A stretch of DNA of 64,000 nt from Idiomarina sp. MD25a (GTDB lineage Bacteria > Pseudomonadota > Gammaproteobacteria > Enterobacterales > Alteromonadaceae). The notes beneath the pieces were generated by a model. The model ran no database searches and was not told where the DNA came from. It was given only the letters and a program-made list of their open reading frames with translations. A program made the position numbers and the translations under genes. Below, one piece after another: positions 25,602 through 35,911 of this stretch; positions within the stretch are counted from its first letter, which is position 1; each line of letters starts with the position of its first letter. The stretch covers positions 124,001-188,000 of the forward strand of contig NZ_MDGT01000001.1 in the NCBI RefSeq assembly GCF_001870515.1, given 5' to 3'.

Positions 25602-27512
25602 TCAACGATTAATTTTTTTTGATACAGCGTTCAACAAAACCGACTTTCGACTGACCACTAGAGTGAGCTTTTCTTTCGCACGCGTCACGCCCGTATAGAG
25701 GAGCTCTTTCGTCAAAACAGGGGAGTCGTGCTGTGGACTGACAAGTACTGCATGGGAAAACTCGGAGCCTTGAGACTTATGTACTGTCATCACATACACC
25801 GTTTCGACATGATTCAATCGGCTCGGCAACACCCACTTTATTTTGCCATTCACATCGGAAAATGCGACACGCATTTGACCGGTTTCCGGCATTCTAAAAG
25901 TTAAGCCAATATCGCCATTGTTTAACCGCAAACCGTAGTCGTTCTTAGTCACCATCACTGGACGCCCCTCATACCAACGATCCGCGTCGACTCCTAAAAC
26001 GTCGGCTACATAACGGTTCAATGCGTGAGCGCCCCAAGGTCCATTACGTAATCCCGTTAATAACTGAAATGTCCCATATGCTTTAAGTACCGCCACCGTA
26101 TCGCGCTGTTCAGCAGGTGCTGCGCGCCAATCTTCAAGCGCTCTCAAATAGTGCGAAAAACCCTGCTTTATCAATGCGTCAAAACTATTCTGGTGATCGT
26201 GTTCCAACATGAGCCACGTGACAATACTGGACTCATTTTCTGACATGGGCGCCGCACTGAGTCGCTCTATCGTGCGTATATCCTGTTCATTAATTGCGTT
26301 AGCAACCTCTGCAATAGCCTGCTTAAAGCGCCGTGTTTGACGCAGCATCACCACGTGTTGCAAGCGCTTGGGCCCATCCTCATCATGATAGTTCGCTAAT
26401 GCATCTCGTTGCTCCGCACTATTCACCAAGCTGTTAATCGTAGCGGGCCAATAGCGCCCTTCTTCTGCTCCTTCACACAAATTACCTAGAACCGCACCGG
26501 CTTCGACTGAAGCCAGTTGATCCTTGTCACCTAACAACACCAACTGAGCATGGGTTGGAGCCGCCTGTAGCAGCGCTGTCATCATTTCGATATCCAGCAT
26601 CGAGGCTTCATCAATCACAATCAGATCCGCTCGGACAGGATTTTTATCATGATGCCGGTACCGTCTGGAGTTCGCTATCACACCTAGCAACTTATGCACC
26701 GTCGACGCTTCGATCTGAATATTCGCGAGTAAGGGTTGTAACTCCTGCGGTAAACTGTCCTGTAATTCTGACAGGGCTAGGTTAATGGACTCACTCAGAC
26801 GCGCTGCGGCTTTACCCGTCGGTGCCGCAAGTTTAATTCGTAGTAACCGTCCATGTGTTTGCTGAAATTGCTGCTGTAGCGCAACAAGTAGCCTCACTAC
26901 CGTATACGTTTTTCCCGTCCCCGGTCCTCCAGTAATGACACTGAAACCACTTCTAGCAGCGTTCGCACAGGCTATGCGCTGCCAATCTAGTTCCTCGCTC
27001 GAGGAGCCAAATAGCGCGTCCAAGGTCTGGTTAAGCTGGTCTTCTTTCACCTCAAGACGATTTTCCATTCGCATCTTGAGGTTTTCATTGTTGTAATGTT
27101 CACAATACCAATAACGGCGCAAATACAAACGCTCACCGTCGCTATTAGTAGTTAAAACCAAAGGGCTACTGGATGAATCATCGCTTTTGAGCGTCACAGA
27201 TGCTCGCCAGTCTGTGTCAAATACGCCCAACTGACTAAGTAATTGGCTAGGCATGGTGACTTCATGTAGTCTGCCCGTCGGTGGTAACGCCAAACAGCGT
27301 TCAGGCGATGTTTTTAGATCTTCGAGCTTTAACGAAGTTAAGCCGCGTCCCGCTTGATGCGACGTCAGCATGGCGAGCGCCAGCATAGCCGCATTCGTTT
27401 CTCCGCTGCGGAATAGAAAGTCGACCATGGCACGATCCAGCGCGCGTATCCATTTATGCTCAAACCACTCATCTGCAACTGCGCGCAAATAACTTAGTGG
27501 GTCATGCGACAT
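25602..27512 (-). CDS. recD: Exodeoxyribonuclease V alpha subunit (RecD)
   Basis: 5'-3' helicase of RecBCD, which processes double-strand ends and controls Chi response. SF1 motifs: Walker A ITGGPGTGKTYTV, APTGKAAARL, Walker B LIVIDEASMLD, LLGDKDQLASVEAGAVL, and C-terminal VMTVHKSQGSEFSHAVLV and LYTGVTRAKEKLTLVV. 636 residues, near E. coli (608). The start is one of two adjacent ATGs (27515 or 27512); the second has GGAG 7 nt upstream. An in-frame extension to 27587 would run deep into recB and is not supported. It overlaps recB by 11 nt. Confidence 0.95.
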   Translation of the reverse strand: MSHDPLSYLRAVADEWFEHKWIRALDRAMVDFLFRSGETNAAMLALAMLTSHQAGRGLTSLKLEDLKTSPERCLALPPTGRLHEVTMPSQLLSQLGVFDTDWRASVTLKSDDSSSSPLVLTTNSDGERLYLRRYWYCEHYNNENLKMRMENRLEVKEDQLNQTLDALFGSSSEELDWQRIACANAARSGFSVITGGPGTGKTYTVVRLLVALQQQFQQTHGRLLRIKLAAPTGKAAARLSESINLALSELQDSLPQELQPLLANIQIEASTVHKLLGVIANSRRYRHHDKNPVRADLIVIDEASMLDIEMMTALLQAAPTHAQLVLLGDKDQLASVEAGAVLGNLCEGAEEGRYWPATINSLVNSAEQRDALANYHDEDGPKRLQHVVMLRQTRRFKQAIAEVANAINEQDIRTIERLSAAPMSENESSIVTWLMLEHDHQNSFDALIKQGFSHYLRALEDWRAAPAEQRDTVAVLKAYGTFQLLTGLRNGPWGAHALNRYVADVLGVDADRWYEGRPVMVTKNDYGLRLNNGDIGLTFRMPETGQMRVAFSDVNGKIKWVLPSRLNHVETVYVMTVHKSQGSEFSHAVLVSPQHDSPVLTKELLYTGVTRAKEKLTLVVSRKSVLLNAVSKKINR

Positions 27513-30500
27513 CATGGTGCTCCTTTCCACTAAACATAACATCGAGTTCAGTAATGAGTTCATAGGGAGGCCGAGCTCGATAAACACCGGCCGTTTCTGC
27601 GTGATTACCTCTTAGAAATAAATAGGCAATACCTCCAACATGCGTATCGTAATGATACTGCTCCCCCAACCGTTGTTTAAGCTGTCGGTGCAGAGCTAGG
27701 GTATAAAGCACATACTGCACATCATAGCGGCTTGCTAATATCTTATCGGTCATTGCCGTTTCGCTATAGTTGTCATCCGATTCACCCAGCCAGTTTGACT
27801 TGTAATCAACCACAAAGTACTGACCTTGATGCTCGAATACTAAATCGATAAACCCCTTGAGCATGCCGTTTAGTTCAATGTTCTCCAAGCCTGGTCGTGA
27901 CTGCCCAGGATGAATATATTGGTTTATTAACGCATCCAACTTTACAGCTTCAAGCTCACAGACTGGCAGCCAGAATTCCGGCTCAGCTTTATAGCTCTTA
28001 AGATCAGCCAATGCCGTAGGTTGAAAGCTGTCGCTGAACACCATGGGCAATGCTAAATAATGCGTGAGCCAATGATCTAACATCTCTCGGTATTCGTCCC
28101 ATACTTCGCCTCGCAGCTCTCGTTCAATAATTTCACCGACCATTCGAGGTTTTGCCAACACTGTCGAAAAGCCCTCAATCGCGCACTGTTCAAGTAGGTT
28201 ATGCAATAGCGTTCCCGGGGTCGCGCCTTTCGGAAATTGATGCAGATGACTCGGTAAATAAGTGACTTCGTCAGCTTCAGCATCGACCTCGCTCGTGTCG
28301 GCGTTAGCCTCCTCTAATAAATTCATCTCGACCGCGGTTTGTGGACCTGACTGTGTGTATTCATTGGCTGCTCGGTAACGCAATGCGCTGTAACTCGACA
28401 CCCACCAGCGCTCAAGTAGTTGGGTTCTAGGCATCTCGCGCGCGGCCAATGCGCGATGTTCAGTGGTTTGCTCTTGCAACGCTTCAAATGGCTCGTCGTC
28501 TTCCAATTTGGAGACCACACTCACACCTGACTGTCCCCAAGCTTCGCTCGCGGCTTTATACAGATCGTCAGTTAGTGCGTCATCACCGAGCAAGTAAGCA
28601 AGCGGGTTATGCTCAAATTGCCCGACATTCTCGACTGTAATAAAGGTGGCGTGTTGTGCACGCGTTACGGCTACATAAAGCTTGCGTAGATCCTCAGCCA
28701 ACAACTCATCTAACACACGCGATTTAGCCGAGTCGTCCTTTGACCAGAGCACTTGGACGTCACCTTGTTCGTCATGATAAGTCATCGGTGGCTTAATACG
28801 ATATTGCTCTTGTGGCGTGTAAGTTATAAAGGGCAAAAACACCAGCGGGTATTGCAAACCCTTTGATTTATGAATAGTGATAACTTTAACAAGATCGTCA
28901 TCACTCTCTAGCCTGAGTTGTTGTTCATCACGCTGAGTGCGACTATTTGCGCCAAAGCTCTGCCGCTCATAAACTTTCTCGGCAAAGTCATTAACCAACG
29001 CGGCCATGCCCTCTAACGCCATGCTGTTCTGTTGCAGCAGCTCCGCAATATGTAACGCATCCGCCAATTTACGTTCGCCGTTGATTTTATCCTGTAGCAA
29101 AGTTGCCGGCACCTGAAAGTGATGCATTAAACGATGTAGCATGGCTAACACACCTTGGCTGCGCCATACTTCATGAAAATCAATGAAGGTATCGACCGTT
29201 CTTTCCCAGGTGTTCTCATCTTCCTGTAACCGAATTAATTCGGCCAACGATAAACTCAACAACGGCGCCGCAACCGCAGTCTTCAGTGTGCTGGCATTTC
29301 GGGGCGCTGCACAGGCTTTTAAAATATAGAGTAAATCCCGCGCGACCGGTTGAGCATAAACCGATTCTCGCTCGGATAAATAAACACTTTTAACCCCCCT
29401 CGCTGAAAGCGCCGTTCGAATCGCATCGGCCTCGGCGAAGTTATTAACCAAGATAGCGATATCCTTGGCACAGACACGTTGCTGCAAAGCATTGTTGTCA
29501 TCATAGTAGCCCGCTTGCGGATCATTGAGTAAGTTCACGATCAACTGCGCGTGATGATTCGCCAGATGACTAAACGCAACGCCCTTTTTCCGTTTTCGCT
29601 CAGAGCTCACACTCCAATAGAGCGCGGGTGCTTGCGCTAACTGCTGACTCCGCAACCGGTGTCTAAATGTTGTTTTTACACCATTGGCGGATACGGGCTC
29701 AAACGGCAGTTCATTCTCATCTGCACGCTTAAACAAAAAGGCGCCTCGATCCGATTGCTCTGCGCGCTCAAACAAATGATTCACTGCTTGTACCATCTGC
29801 GTTGAGGATCGGAAATTGGTTGCCAAACTATAGTGCCGTCCTTCTGTATCACGACGCGCTTTTAGATAGGTAAAAATATCCGCATTACGGAAGCTGTAGA
29901 TGGCTTGCTTGGGATCGCCGATTAAAAATATACCCGTGTCTGGCAATGGTTCTTTTAGGCGATAAATACGGTTAAAGATTTCATACTGAACCGGATCGGT
30001 ATCCTGAAACTCATCAACCAATGCGATCGGGTACTGCTGCCTAATGGTGGTCGCTAACTGCTCGCCGTCCGGTCCGCGCAGCGCATCACGTAGCCTTGTC
30101 AGCATGTCGTCGTGGTTCATTTCAGCACGCTGGCTTTGTAGTGCAGAGAAGCGGGCGCTTACCCAATGCGTAGCATGACGATTAATCAGCTCATCAAATC
30201 CACGCTTAACCTGATGTACTGCTTCGAATTTAGCTTTGAACTGTGCCACTTCAAGCCAATAAGCGGGCAGTTCAGCACCCGCTAACTTCTTCTCATGCAA
30301 TGTTTGTAAATCGTTTTCACTGATAGTTCGCCAGTTAGCATCTGTGAACTTCACATCGGTTTGTGCGTCACTCGCGCACCAGTCAACAAATTTTTGTATC
30401 TGCTTGGTTTTCTGCGCTACACCCTTAACACCTTCAAGGTCGGCTAACACACGCTCAAATGCAGAACAGCTATGTTGCTTGAGCGAATTCAATTCGCTTT

Positions 30501-31194
30501 GATAGCGTTGTGTTTCAGCTCGTAATCGTTCCGCAATATCCCCGTCAATCTGCACCGACTCTGTTTCATCGACGCGCGATAGCTGTGCCATAATCTTATC
30601 CGGGGTATCAAACACGGCTAACAAAGCAACCTGCGTTGCGCTATCACTTTGATAGATAAAGCGGCGGAAGTAATCCTCAGCAGCTTGCCGACGGAGTTCT
30701 TCGTCATCGGTTTCCACATTTTGGGTAAATAAGCTTCCACTGGCGAATGCGTGCTCTTTAAGCATCGACTGACACCAGCCGTGAATCGTTTTTACAGCCG
30801 CCTCATCCATAGACTCGGACGCAAGCTCAAGCAGTCGCGCCAAATAATTGAGTGACTCACCTTTAGATTCGCATGCCGCGCGTAGTTGTTTTAAAAACGG
30901 GTCGCTTGGCGCGCTTTCAACATCACGAAAATAGCGTGCCGCCTCAGAGAGGCGTGCGCGAATGCGGTCACTCAGCTCCTCCGTTGCGGCTTTGGTAAAT
31001 GTCATTACCAGAATATTACGCGGCAGCAAAGGCGCTTCTAATTCAGCGCCATTTTGACTGTCAGCCCGCATGCCGATAACGAGTCGAACATACAGCGCTG
31101 CAATAGTATAAGTTTTCCCTGTACCGGCGCTCGCCTCAATCAACCGGCTGCCCACTAAAGGAAAGTCTAAAGGGTTTTCTAATACATGACTCAT
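27502..31194 (-). CDS. recB: Exodeoxyribonuclease V beta subunit (RecB)
   Basis: 3'-5' helicase and nuclease of RecBCD that also loads RecA. Walker A IEASAGTGKTYTIAALY (about 18-34), Walker B ALVDEFQDTDPVQYEIF, LIGDPKQAIYSFRNADIFTY, helicase motif VITIHKSKGLQYPLVFLPF, and RKLYVAVTRAQHATFI. The C-terminal nuclease site is intact: GFIDLVFEHQG and FVVDYKSNWLG. 1230 residues, full length (E. coli 1180). The start overlaps the recC stop as ATGA with GGAGG nearby. Confidence 0.96.
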   Translation of the reverse strand: MSHVLENPLDFPLVGSRLIEASAGTGKTYTIAALYVRLVIGMRADSQNGAELEAPLLPRNILVMTFTKAATEELSDRIRARLSEAARYFRDVESAPSDPFLKQLRAACESKGESLNYLARLLELASESMDEAAVKTIHGWCQSMLKEHAFASGSLFTQNVETDDEELRRQAAEDYFRRFIYQSDSATQVALLAVFDTPDKIMAQLSRVDETESVQIDGDIAERLRAETQRYQSELNSLKQHSCSAFERVLADLEGVKGVAQKTKQIQKFVDWCASDAQTDVKFTDANWRTISENDLQTLHEKKLAGAELPAYWLEVAQFKAKFEAVHQVKRGFDELINRHATHWVSARFSALQSQRAEMNHDDMLTRLRDALRGPDGEQLATTIRQQYPIALVDEFQDTDPVQYEIFNRIYRLKEPLPDTGIFLIGDPKQAIYSFRNADIFTYLKARRDTEGRHYSLATNFRSSTQMVQAVNHLFERAEQSDRGAFLFKRADENELPFEPVSANGVKTTFRHRLRSQQLAQAPALYWSVSSERKRKKGVAFSHLANHHAQLIVNLLNDPQAGYYDDNNALQQRVCAKDIAILVNNFAEADAIRTALSARGVKSVYLSERESVYAQPVARDLLYILKACAAPRNASTLKTAVAAPLLSLSLAELIRLQEDENTWERTVDTFIDFHEVWRSQGVLAMLHRLMHHFQVPATLLQDKINGERKLADALHIAELLQQNSMALEGMAALVNDFAEKVYERQSFGANSRTQRDEQQLRLESDDDLVKVITIHKSKGLQYPLVFLPFITYTPQEQYRIKPPMTYHDEQGDVQVLWSKDDSAKSRVLDELLAEDLRKLYVAVTRAQHATFITVENVGQFEHNPLAYLLGDDALTDDLYKAASEAWGQSGVSVVSKLEDDEPFEALQEQTTEHRALAAREMPRTQLLERWWVSSYSALRYRAANEYTQSGPQTAVEMNLLEEANADTSEVDAEADEVTYLPSHLHQFPKGATPGTLLHNLLEQCAIEGFSTVLAKPRMVGEIIERELRGEVWDEYREMLDHWLTHYLALPMVFSDSFQPTALADLKSYKAEPEFWLPVCELEAVKLDALINQYIHPGQSRPGLENIELNGMLKGFIDLVFEHQGQYFVVDYKSNWLGESDDNYSETAMTDKILASRYDVQYVLYTLALHRQLKQRLGEQYHYDTHVGGIAYLFLRGNHAETAGVYRARPPYELITELDVMFSGKEHHDVA

Positions 31195-34100
31195 GCCTTT
31201 GGACCTCCTTGTTGTTCGACGAACTCAAACATAGGGCGATATATCGTATCGATAAAAGCTTTAAAGTATCGTTGCTCACGTATCTCATTAAACGTCGCTG
31301 CTGTGCGAGCGCAGTACTGCGCGGTCTCTACCAGCGGTTTACGCTGTGATGTACCTACCTCATAGTATTCACAAGCTGCAGCTTCAGCGGCGGCTTCATC
31401 ACCTTCTTTACTCATGGTTTTTAGATAGGTTCGGGCTAAATCAAGGTGCATTGCTACCGGTTCGCGGTACGCTAATGAAATTAACTTTGTCATCGCCTCC
31501 AGCTGAAAGTTAACCACAGCAGGTTCAATGGCCGGCAACTTAAAGTGGCAGCCACCACGGGATACGATGTGTGTCACTGTTGGCTGCCGACTATTTAGCA
31601 GTAGGTGCCCTACATAATAGGGTGCGAAATGCTTCCACCCACTCTCGGTAATATCGTCAGCTTTTTTCGCGGCGACCTGGCTCGCGGTGGTAATAATCCA
31701 AGCACACTGTCCGTTATCATCCCAGTGCAACCCCTCGATTCCTTCCTCAATAGTGACGTTGTTGTACTCCACATCAATCCAATACGGCGTCACATTCTGA
31801 CGAGTGTAACCCTCAGCCACAACTCGGTATGTTTCTAAAATATCTTCGGCTTGCTGTTGGATGTGCTGTTGATGACGATCCGCTATCACCGATGTACCGA
31901 CCGCGCCTTCTCGGCGTATCCGAGCCAACTCGTGGTGCATCTGTTGTTCTGGTTCGAGCTCCTTGCGTATCGCCTCGCGCGTTTTATCCACCACACGCTG
32001 TAGCAGTTTCCATTCCGTTAACGCATCCAGTTGGAATGACTCACGATCAATCGTTTCATCCGCATCAACCGAAAAATAAGTTTCCAACCGACTGTTAAAA
32101 AACAAGCGCGCCGGTTCTTGAACAAAGCGTTTGATATCGTTGAGGTCTATCGTACGTTCATTCGATACGTCATCAGCGATCACAACCGAACCTGAAGACG
32201 ACTGATTCGAGACGGAATCGTGCGCCTGCGCCCACTCACTTGCGTAAGAAAATACACGAGTACTTTCATCAAAGTAAGCACGATTAAATGGCTGTAGCTT
32301 ATGAGCTAGCGTGTGCTCACTTAGATCGCTGTGCCAGCCTTGCTGTAAATGTTCGCGCAGTTGTGCAACCAATACCGAAGGCGTGCGTTCGCTGTTATCT
32401 CGGGCACTGAAACCTACCCAGCTTACGTAAAATACATCTCGAGCAGAGAGTAACGCCTCAAGAAACAAGTATCGGTCATCATCACGCCGTGAACGGTCAC
32501 CGGGCCGATAGCGTGATGCCATCAGGTCAAAATCAATCTGACTCGTATTTCGTGGATAATCACTCTCGTTCATGCCTAATATGGCAACAAACTTAAATGG
32601 AATGGCGCGCATCGGCATCAACGTTGCAAAATTTACAGCGCCTGCAAGGAAGCGTTGGTTTAAGCTGTGTTCATCGACTCGCGATAGCCACGATTCTCTA
32701 AATAATGCGATGTTAAGCGCTGTTTCGTTATCCGCTTCATCTACATGCTCGGCGACTTGATATAGCTGATCTACGATTTGATTTTTCAACAGCGCATCAC
32801 TGGCCTCATCAGTGTCGAAAAAGGTGTCGATGAGCCATTCCGCTACAGGTACCCAATCCTTATAGCTACGCGCTGCTTGGGAGCGATCCCACCAGCGCTC
32901 CAACTGCTCAATAAAATAGCCAAAACGCCCAACTAAGTCGGCGCCTAAGCCGCCAATATCGGCATACGCAACAATGCCTTGCCAATCATTTTCAACTTCC
33001 GCGTAACCAATGCTATAGCCCGCCATCATCCGCTTTATGGCAAACCACCAGCTATTAGTTTCGTCATCATCTGGCATGAAGAATAGTTTACGATGGTTCG
33101 CACTTAATCCCCAACGACCACCGGATTCGTTCATCCAAACGCGCAGTTGCTCAATGTCATCGTCATCAATAGCGAACTGCCGCTGAATTGCGGGCGTGCT
33201 GAGCAAGGTCAGCATGTCGGTTTGGGTAAACCTAAGCTGATCACTAGAAAGTAATAGTTCTAACGCAATCAGTAGTGGCGCTCGGTGACGAGACGTTTGA
33301 TCGGCAATCGTATAAGGAATAGCGCGTGTATCTTGGCTGTTACCGTCACGCGCATACCGTCCAAACACGGCATCAATATAAGGCGCATAGGTATCGACAT
33401 CAGGCAACATCACCATAACGTCTCGCGGCTTTAACGTGGGGTCGTCAGCAAACGCAGCAAGTAGACGATCATGTAACACCTCAATTTCGCGTTGAGGACT
33501 GTGGCAAATATGAAACTGAACCGATTGATCCTGCGCTGAAAGCGGCGACCAATGTTGCTGCGTTTCGTGCAGCGGTCTCAGGTTTAGAATATCGTCTTGC
33601 AACTGTCCTAGCACATGCTCGGTAGCATGCGATTCAAACAGCTCTAGAGTCATATGCCCCAATGCGGCCTGCTTTTGAATCGACTCATCATATAAGTCGA
33701 GCAAACGAATGTAGTCGCGGCCCTGTTTACCCCACGATGCCAGTAGAGGGTGAGCAAGTTGATGTAATTCTTCGTCATTCCACTCCAGCGGCATACCCGG
33801 TTTGTGAGCTAATCGCGACTTTGCTTTGACCACCTGCTTTAACTGCTCTTTACCATCAACAATATCGGCCCAGTAGAACTTTGACGGATTATGCACACAC
33901 AGCACGATCTGGCTGAGATGTTTTAAGGCATCGAGCACTTCTAGCATTTGCTGGGGTAACGACGATATCCCAAATACCATAATGCGAGGAGGTATCGCGG
34001 CGGGACGTTGGTTTAACGCGCGTGCTGATTTAACAAATTGCTGGTGTAAGGTGGCACGGTTGTTCCACAAGTGTTCAGCACCGATGTCATTTGCTACTCG

Positions 34101-34643
34101 ACGCCACAGTTCAGGTTGCCAAGCATGCTCATTAGCAACAGGTTCGTCGTTATCGAGTACATCGCGCTCGTTTAACCAGTTATCTAGCCAATCAGCACGA
34201 TAGATAGCGTACTGATCAAATAAATCCGCTAAGCGTTCACTTAACTGATACAGCTTGCGATTATCAAGGTCATCAGAGATATAGTTTTTTAGCGGCGCGA
34301 ATCGCGTATCTTGCTCCAGAATATCGGGGAGTATGCGTAATAATCGCCAGCTCAAACGCACTTTATCAAAAGGCGAGGTACGTGGGATATCATCGCCTAA
34401 GACCGCTCGATAAGCTTGCCACTGAAATCGCGCAGGCAGGGTCACATCAATCATCGAAGCAATACCGGCGTGTTGTGCGAGGTTAATTTTCAACCACTGT
34501 GCAATACCATTGCTTTGCACCAATATGGTTTCTTGCTCAAGTGGTGCAAGAGGAAACCGCTCAATAAAATTAACTGCGATATCCGTTAAGTCTTCTAGCC
34601 GATGACTATGTGCAACAATGAACCCTGGCGCTTGGTCAGCCAA
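31191..34643 (-). CDS. recC: Exodeoxyribonuclease V gamma subunit (RecC)
   Basis: Chi-recognising, helicase-like but inactive subunit of RecBCD. Family marks: FIVAHSHRLEDL near the N-terminus, WLKINLAQHAGIA, the MVMLPDVDTYAPYIDAVFG segment, RAIPFKFVAILGMNESDYPR, and DDDRYLFLEALLSARDVFYVSW. No Walker A motif is seen, as expected. About 1150 residues (E. coli 1122). A TTG at 34643 with GGAG 6 nt upstream is the better start; the TTG at 34649 directly touches the Shine-Dalgarno. recC-recB-recD follow one another with overlaps; ptrA, which separates recC and recB in E. coli, is absent. Confidence 0.95.
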   Translation of the reverse strand: MADQAPGFIVAHSHRLEDLTDIAVNFIERFPLAPLEQETILVQSNGIAQWLKINLAQHAGIASMIDVTLPARFQWQAYRAVLGDDIPRTSPFDKVRLSWRLLRILPDILEQDTRFAPLKNYISDDLDNRKLYQLSERLADLFDQYAIYRADWLDNWLNERDVLDNDEPVANEHAWQPELWRRVANDIGAEHLWNNRATLHQQFVKSARALNQRPAAIPPRIMVFGISSLPQQMLEVLDALKHLSQIVLCVHNPSKFYWADIVDGKEQLKQVVKAKSRLAHKPGMPLEWNDEELHQLAHPLLASWGKQGRDYIRLLDLYDESIQKQAALGHMTLELFESHATEHVLGQLQDDILNLRPLHETQQHWSPLSAQDQSVQFHICHSPQREIEVLHDRLLAAFADDPTLKPRDVMVMLPDVDTYAPYIDAVFGRYARDGNSQDTRAIPYTIADQTSRHRAPLLIALELLLSSDQLRFTQTDMLTLLSTPAIQRQFAIDDDDIEQLRVWMNESGGRWGLSANHRKLFFMPDDDETNSWWFAIKRMMAGYSIGYAEVENDWQGIVAYADIGGLGADLVGRFGYFIEQLERWWDRSQAARSYKDWVPVAEWLIDTFFDTDEASDALLKNQIVDQLYQVAEHVDEADNETALNIALFRESWLSRVDEHSLNQRFLAGAVNFATLMPMRAIPFKFVAILGMNESDYPRNTSQIDFDLMASRYRPGDRSRRDDDRYLFLEALLSARDVFYVSWVGFSARDNSERTPSVLVAQLREHLQQGWHSDLSEHTLAHKLQPFNRAYFDESTRVFSYASEWAQAHDSVSNQSSSGSVVIADDVSNERTIDLNDIKRFVQEPARLFFNSRLETYFSVDADETIDRESFQLDALTEWKLLQRVVDKTREAIRKELEPEQQMHHELARIRREGAVGTSVIADRHQQHIQQQAEDILETYRVVAEGYTRQNVTPYWIDVEYNNVTIEEGIEGLHWDDNGQCAWIITTASQVAAKKADDITESGWKHFAPYYVGHLLLNSRQPTVTHIVSRGGCHFKLPAIEPAVVNFQLEAMTKLISLAYREPVAMHLDLARTYLKTMSKEGDEAAAEAAACEYYEVGTSQRKPLVETAQYCARTAATFNEIREQRYFKAFIDTIYRPMFEFVEQQGGPKA

Positions 34644-34822
34644 ACTCAACTCCTTTTACCCTTTCACTAAAGACAACGCTTTGCCTATCCTAGGTCACTT
34701 CATGTCTAATCGATAGCGCTTTTATCACGACATTCATTGATTTAGTGGAAAAAATGATGATTTTTCGTGCAACTTTTGTAATCTTAAGGCAGTGTTAACA
34801 AAATACAAAAATTCAAAAATAA

Positions 34823-35911
34823 ATGTCATCATTTGATCAGTTGCTCTCGAAGCTCTCTACCCGCTTAATTAATAGTCAGGGTTCAGAAACATCCCAATGT
34901 GTTTCTGAGGTCATTGCTGCCTATGGTGATTATTGCCAAGCGGATAGGTGCTATATTTTTGAATTTAATGAAGACCTCTCAGCGATGTCGAATACGTTCG
35001 AATGGGTACGCGAGGGCTTCTCGCGGCATATTGACGATCTGCAGAACGTCGAACAACACGATTTGCCCTATTTTTTCGCCACCATGCGAAATGACTTTCG
35101 ATTTGTGTGTCCCGACGTATCGCTCCTCCCTGATACCGCTAAAGCAGAGCGCGACGAGTTTGAACGTGAGCAAATTAAATCGGTGTTGTGCATTGGCTTA
35201 GTGGCAAAAGGACGCATATTAGGGTTTGTCGGGTGCGACAAGGTGCGCCAACAATACCATTGGACTGACGAAGACATTCAGCACCTGAGTTTAATTGCTG
35301 ACATGATAGCGAACACCATTGAGCGTGAACGTACACACGCCGCGTTGCTGGAGACCAAACGAGCGCTTGAGTTAGCCAACCAACAATTAACTCAGCAAGC
35401 CAATATCGACGGCTTAACCGGTGTTGCTAACCGTCGCGCGCTCGATGAGCGACTCGCGACCGAAATTAGACGTGCTAAACGCCAACAAACGGGCATTGCT
35501 GTCTTACTATTAGATATCGACGACTTCAAAGCCTATAACGATCATTTTGGTCACTTAGCGGGTGACGATGCGCTCAAAGCCGTTAGTCAAAGCTTAGCTC
35601 AACTGGTAAAACGTGGTACCGATTTTGTTGCTCGCTATGGCGGTGAAGAATTTGCCATTCTGATGTCAGCGGCCAATGCCAGTAGTGCGTTGAAAATGGC
35701 AAATAACATTAGCGAACAAATCAGTCGACTTGCGATTACACATCCAAAATCACAGTGCGCAGACATACTGACTGTCAGCATTGGTGGCTATTATGAGGCA
35801 CCCATTGCAGATTCTGAACTTGTTAAAACGAGCAAACGTTTGATTAAAAATGCAGATACGGCTCTATATCGCGCCAAGCTCGCTGGTCGCAACTGTATTC
35901 GCTTTTATTAA
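34823..35911 (+). CDS. GAF-GGDEF diguanylate cyclase
   Basis: Cytoplasmic enzyme making c-di-GMP from two GTP. N-terminal GAF domain (about residues 12-175; CYIFEFNEDL, SVLCIGLVAKGRILGFVGCD), a short helical linker (about 178-195) and a GGDEF domain (about 196-362) starting DGLTGVANRRALDERL. Active-site motif ARYGGEEFAIL is intact and RGTD, five residues before it, forms an allosteric inhibitory site. No membrane segment. The start lies in an AT-rich stretch with no clear Shine-Dalgarno. The 173-nt gap to recC holds the divergent promoters; no element is certain. Its stop overlaps the neighbouring convergent reading frame by 4 nt. Confidence 0.92.
   Translation: MSSFDQLLSKLSTRLINSQGSETSQCVSEVIAAYGDYCQADRCYIFEFNEDLSAMSNTFEWVREGFSRHIDDLQNVEQHDLPYFFATMRNDFRFVCPDVSLLPDTAKAERDEFEREQIKSVLCIGLVAKGRILGFVGCDKVRQQYHWTDEDIQHLSLIADMIANTIERERTHAALLETKRALELANQQLTQQANIDGLTGVANRRALDERLATEIRRAKRQQTGIAVLLLDIDDFKAYNDHFGHLAGDDALKAVSQSLAQLVKRGTDFVARYGGEEFAILMSAANASSALKMANNISEQISRLAITHPKSQCADILTVSIGGYYEAPIADSELVKTSKRLIKNADTALYRAKLAGRNCIRFY

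Noticed and set aside
27516-27587. N-terminal extension of RecD by 25 codons
   Set aside because: Would lie within the recB end with no Shine-Dalgarno, whereas AGGAG precedes the ATG pair at 27515/27512.
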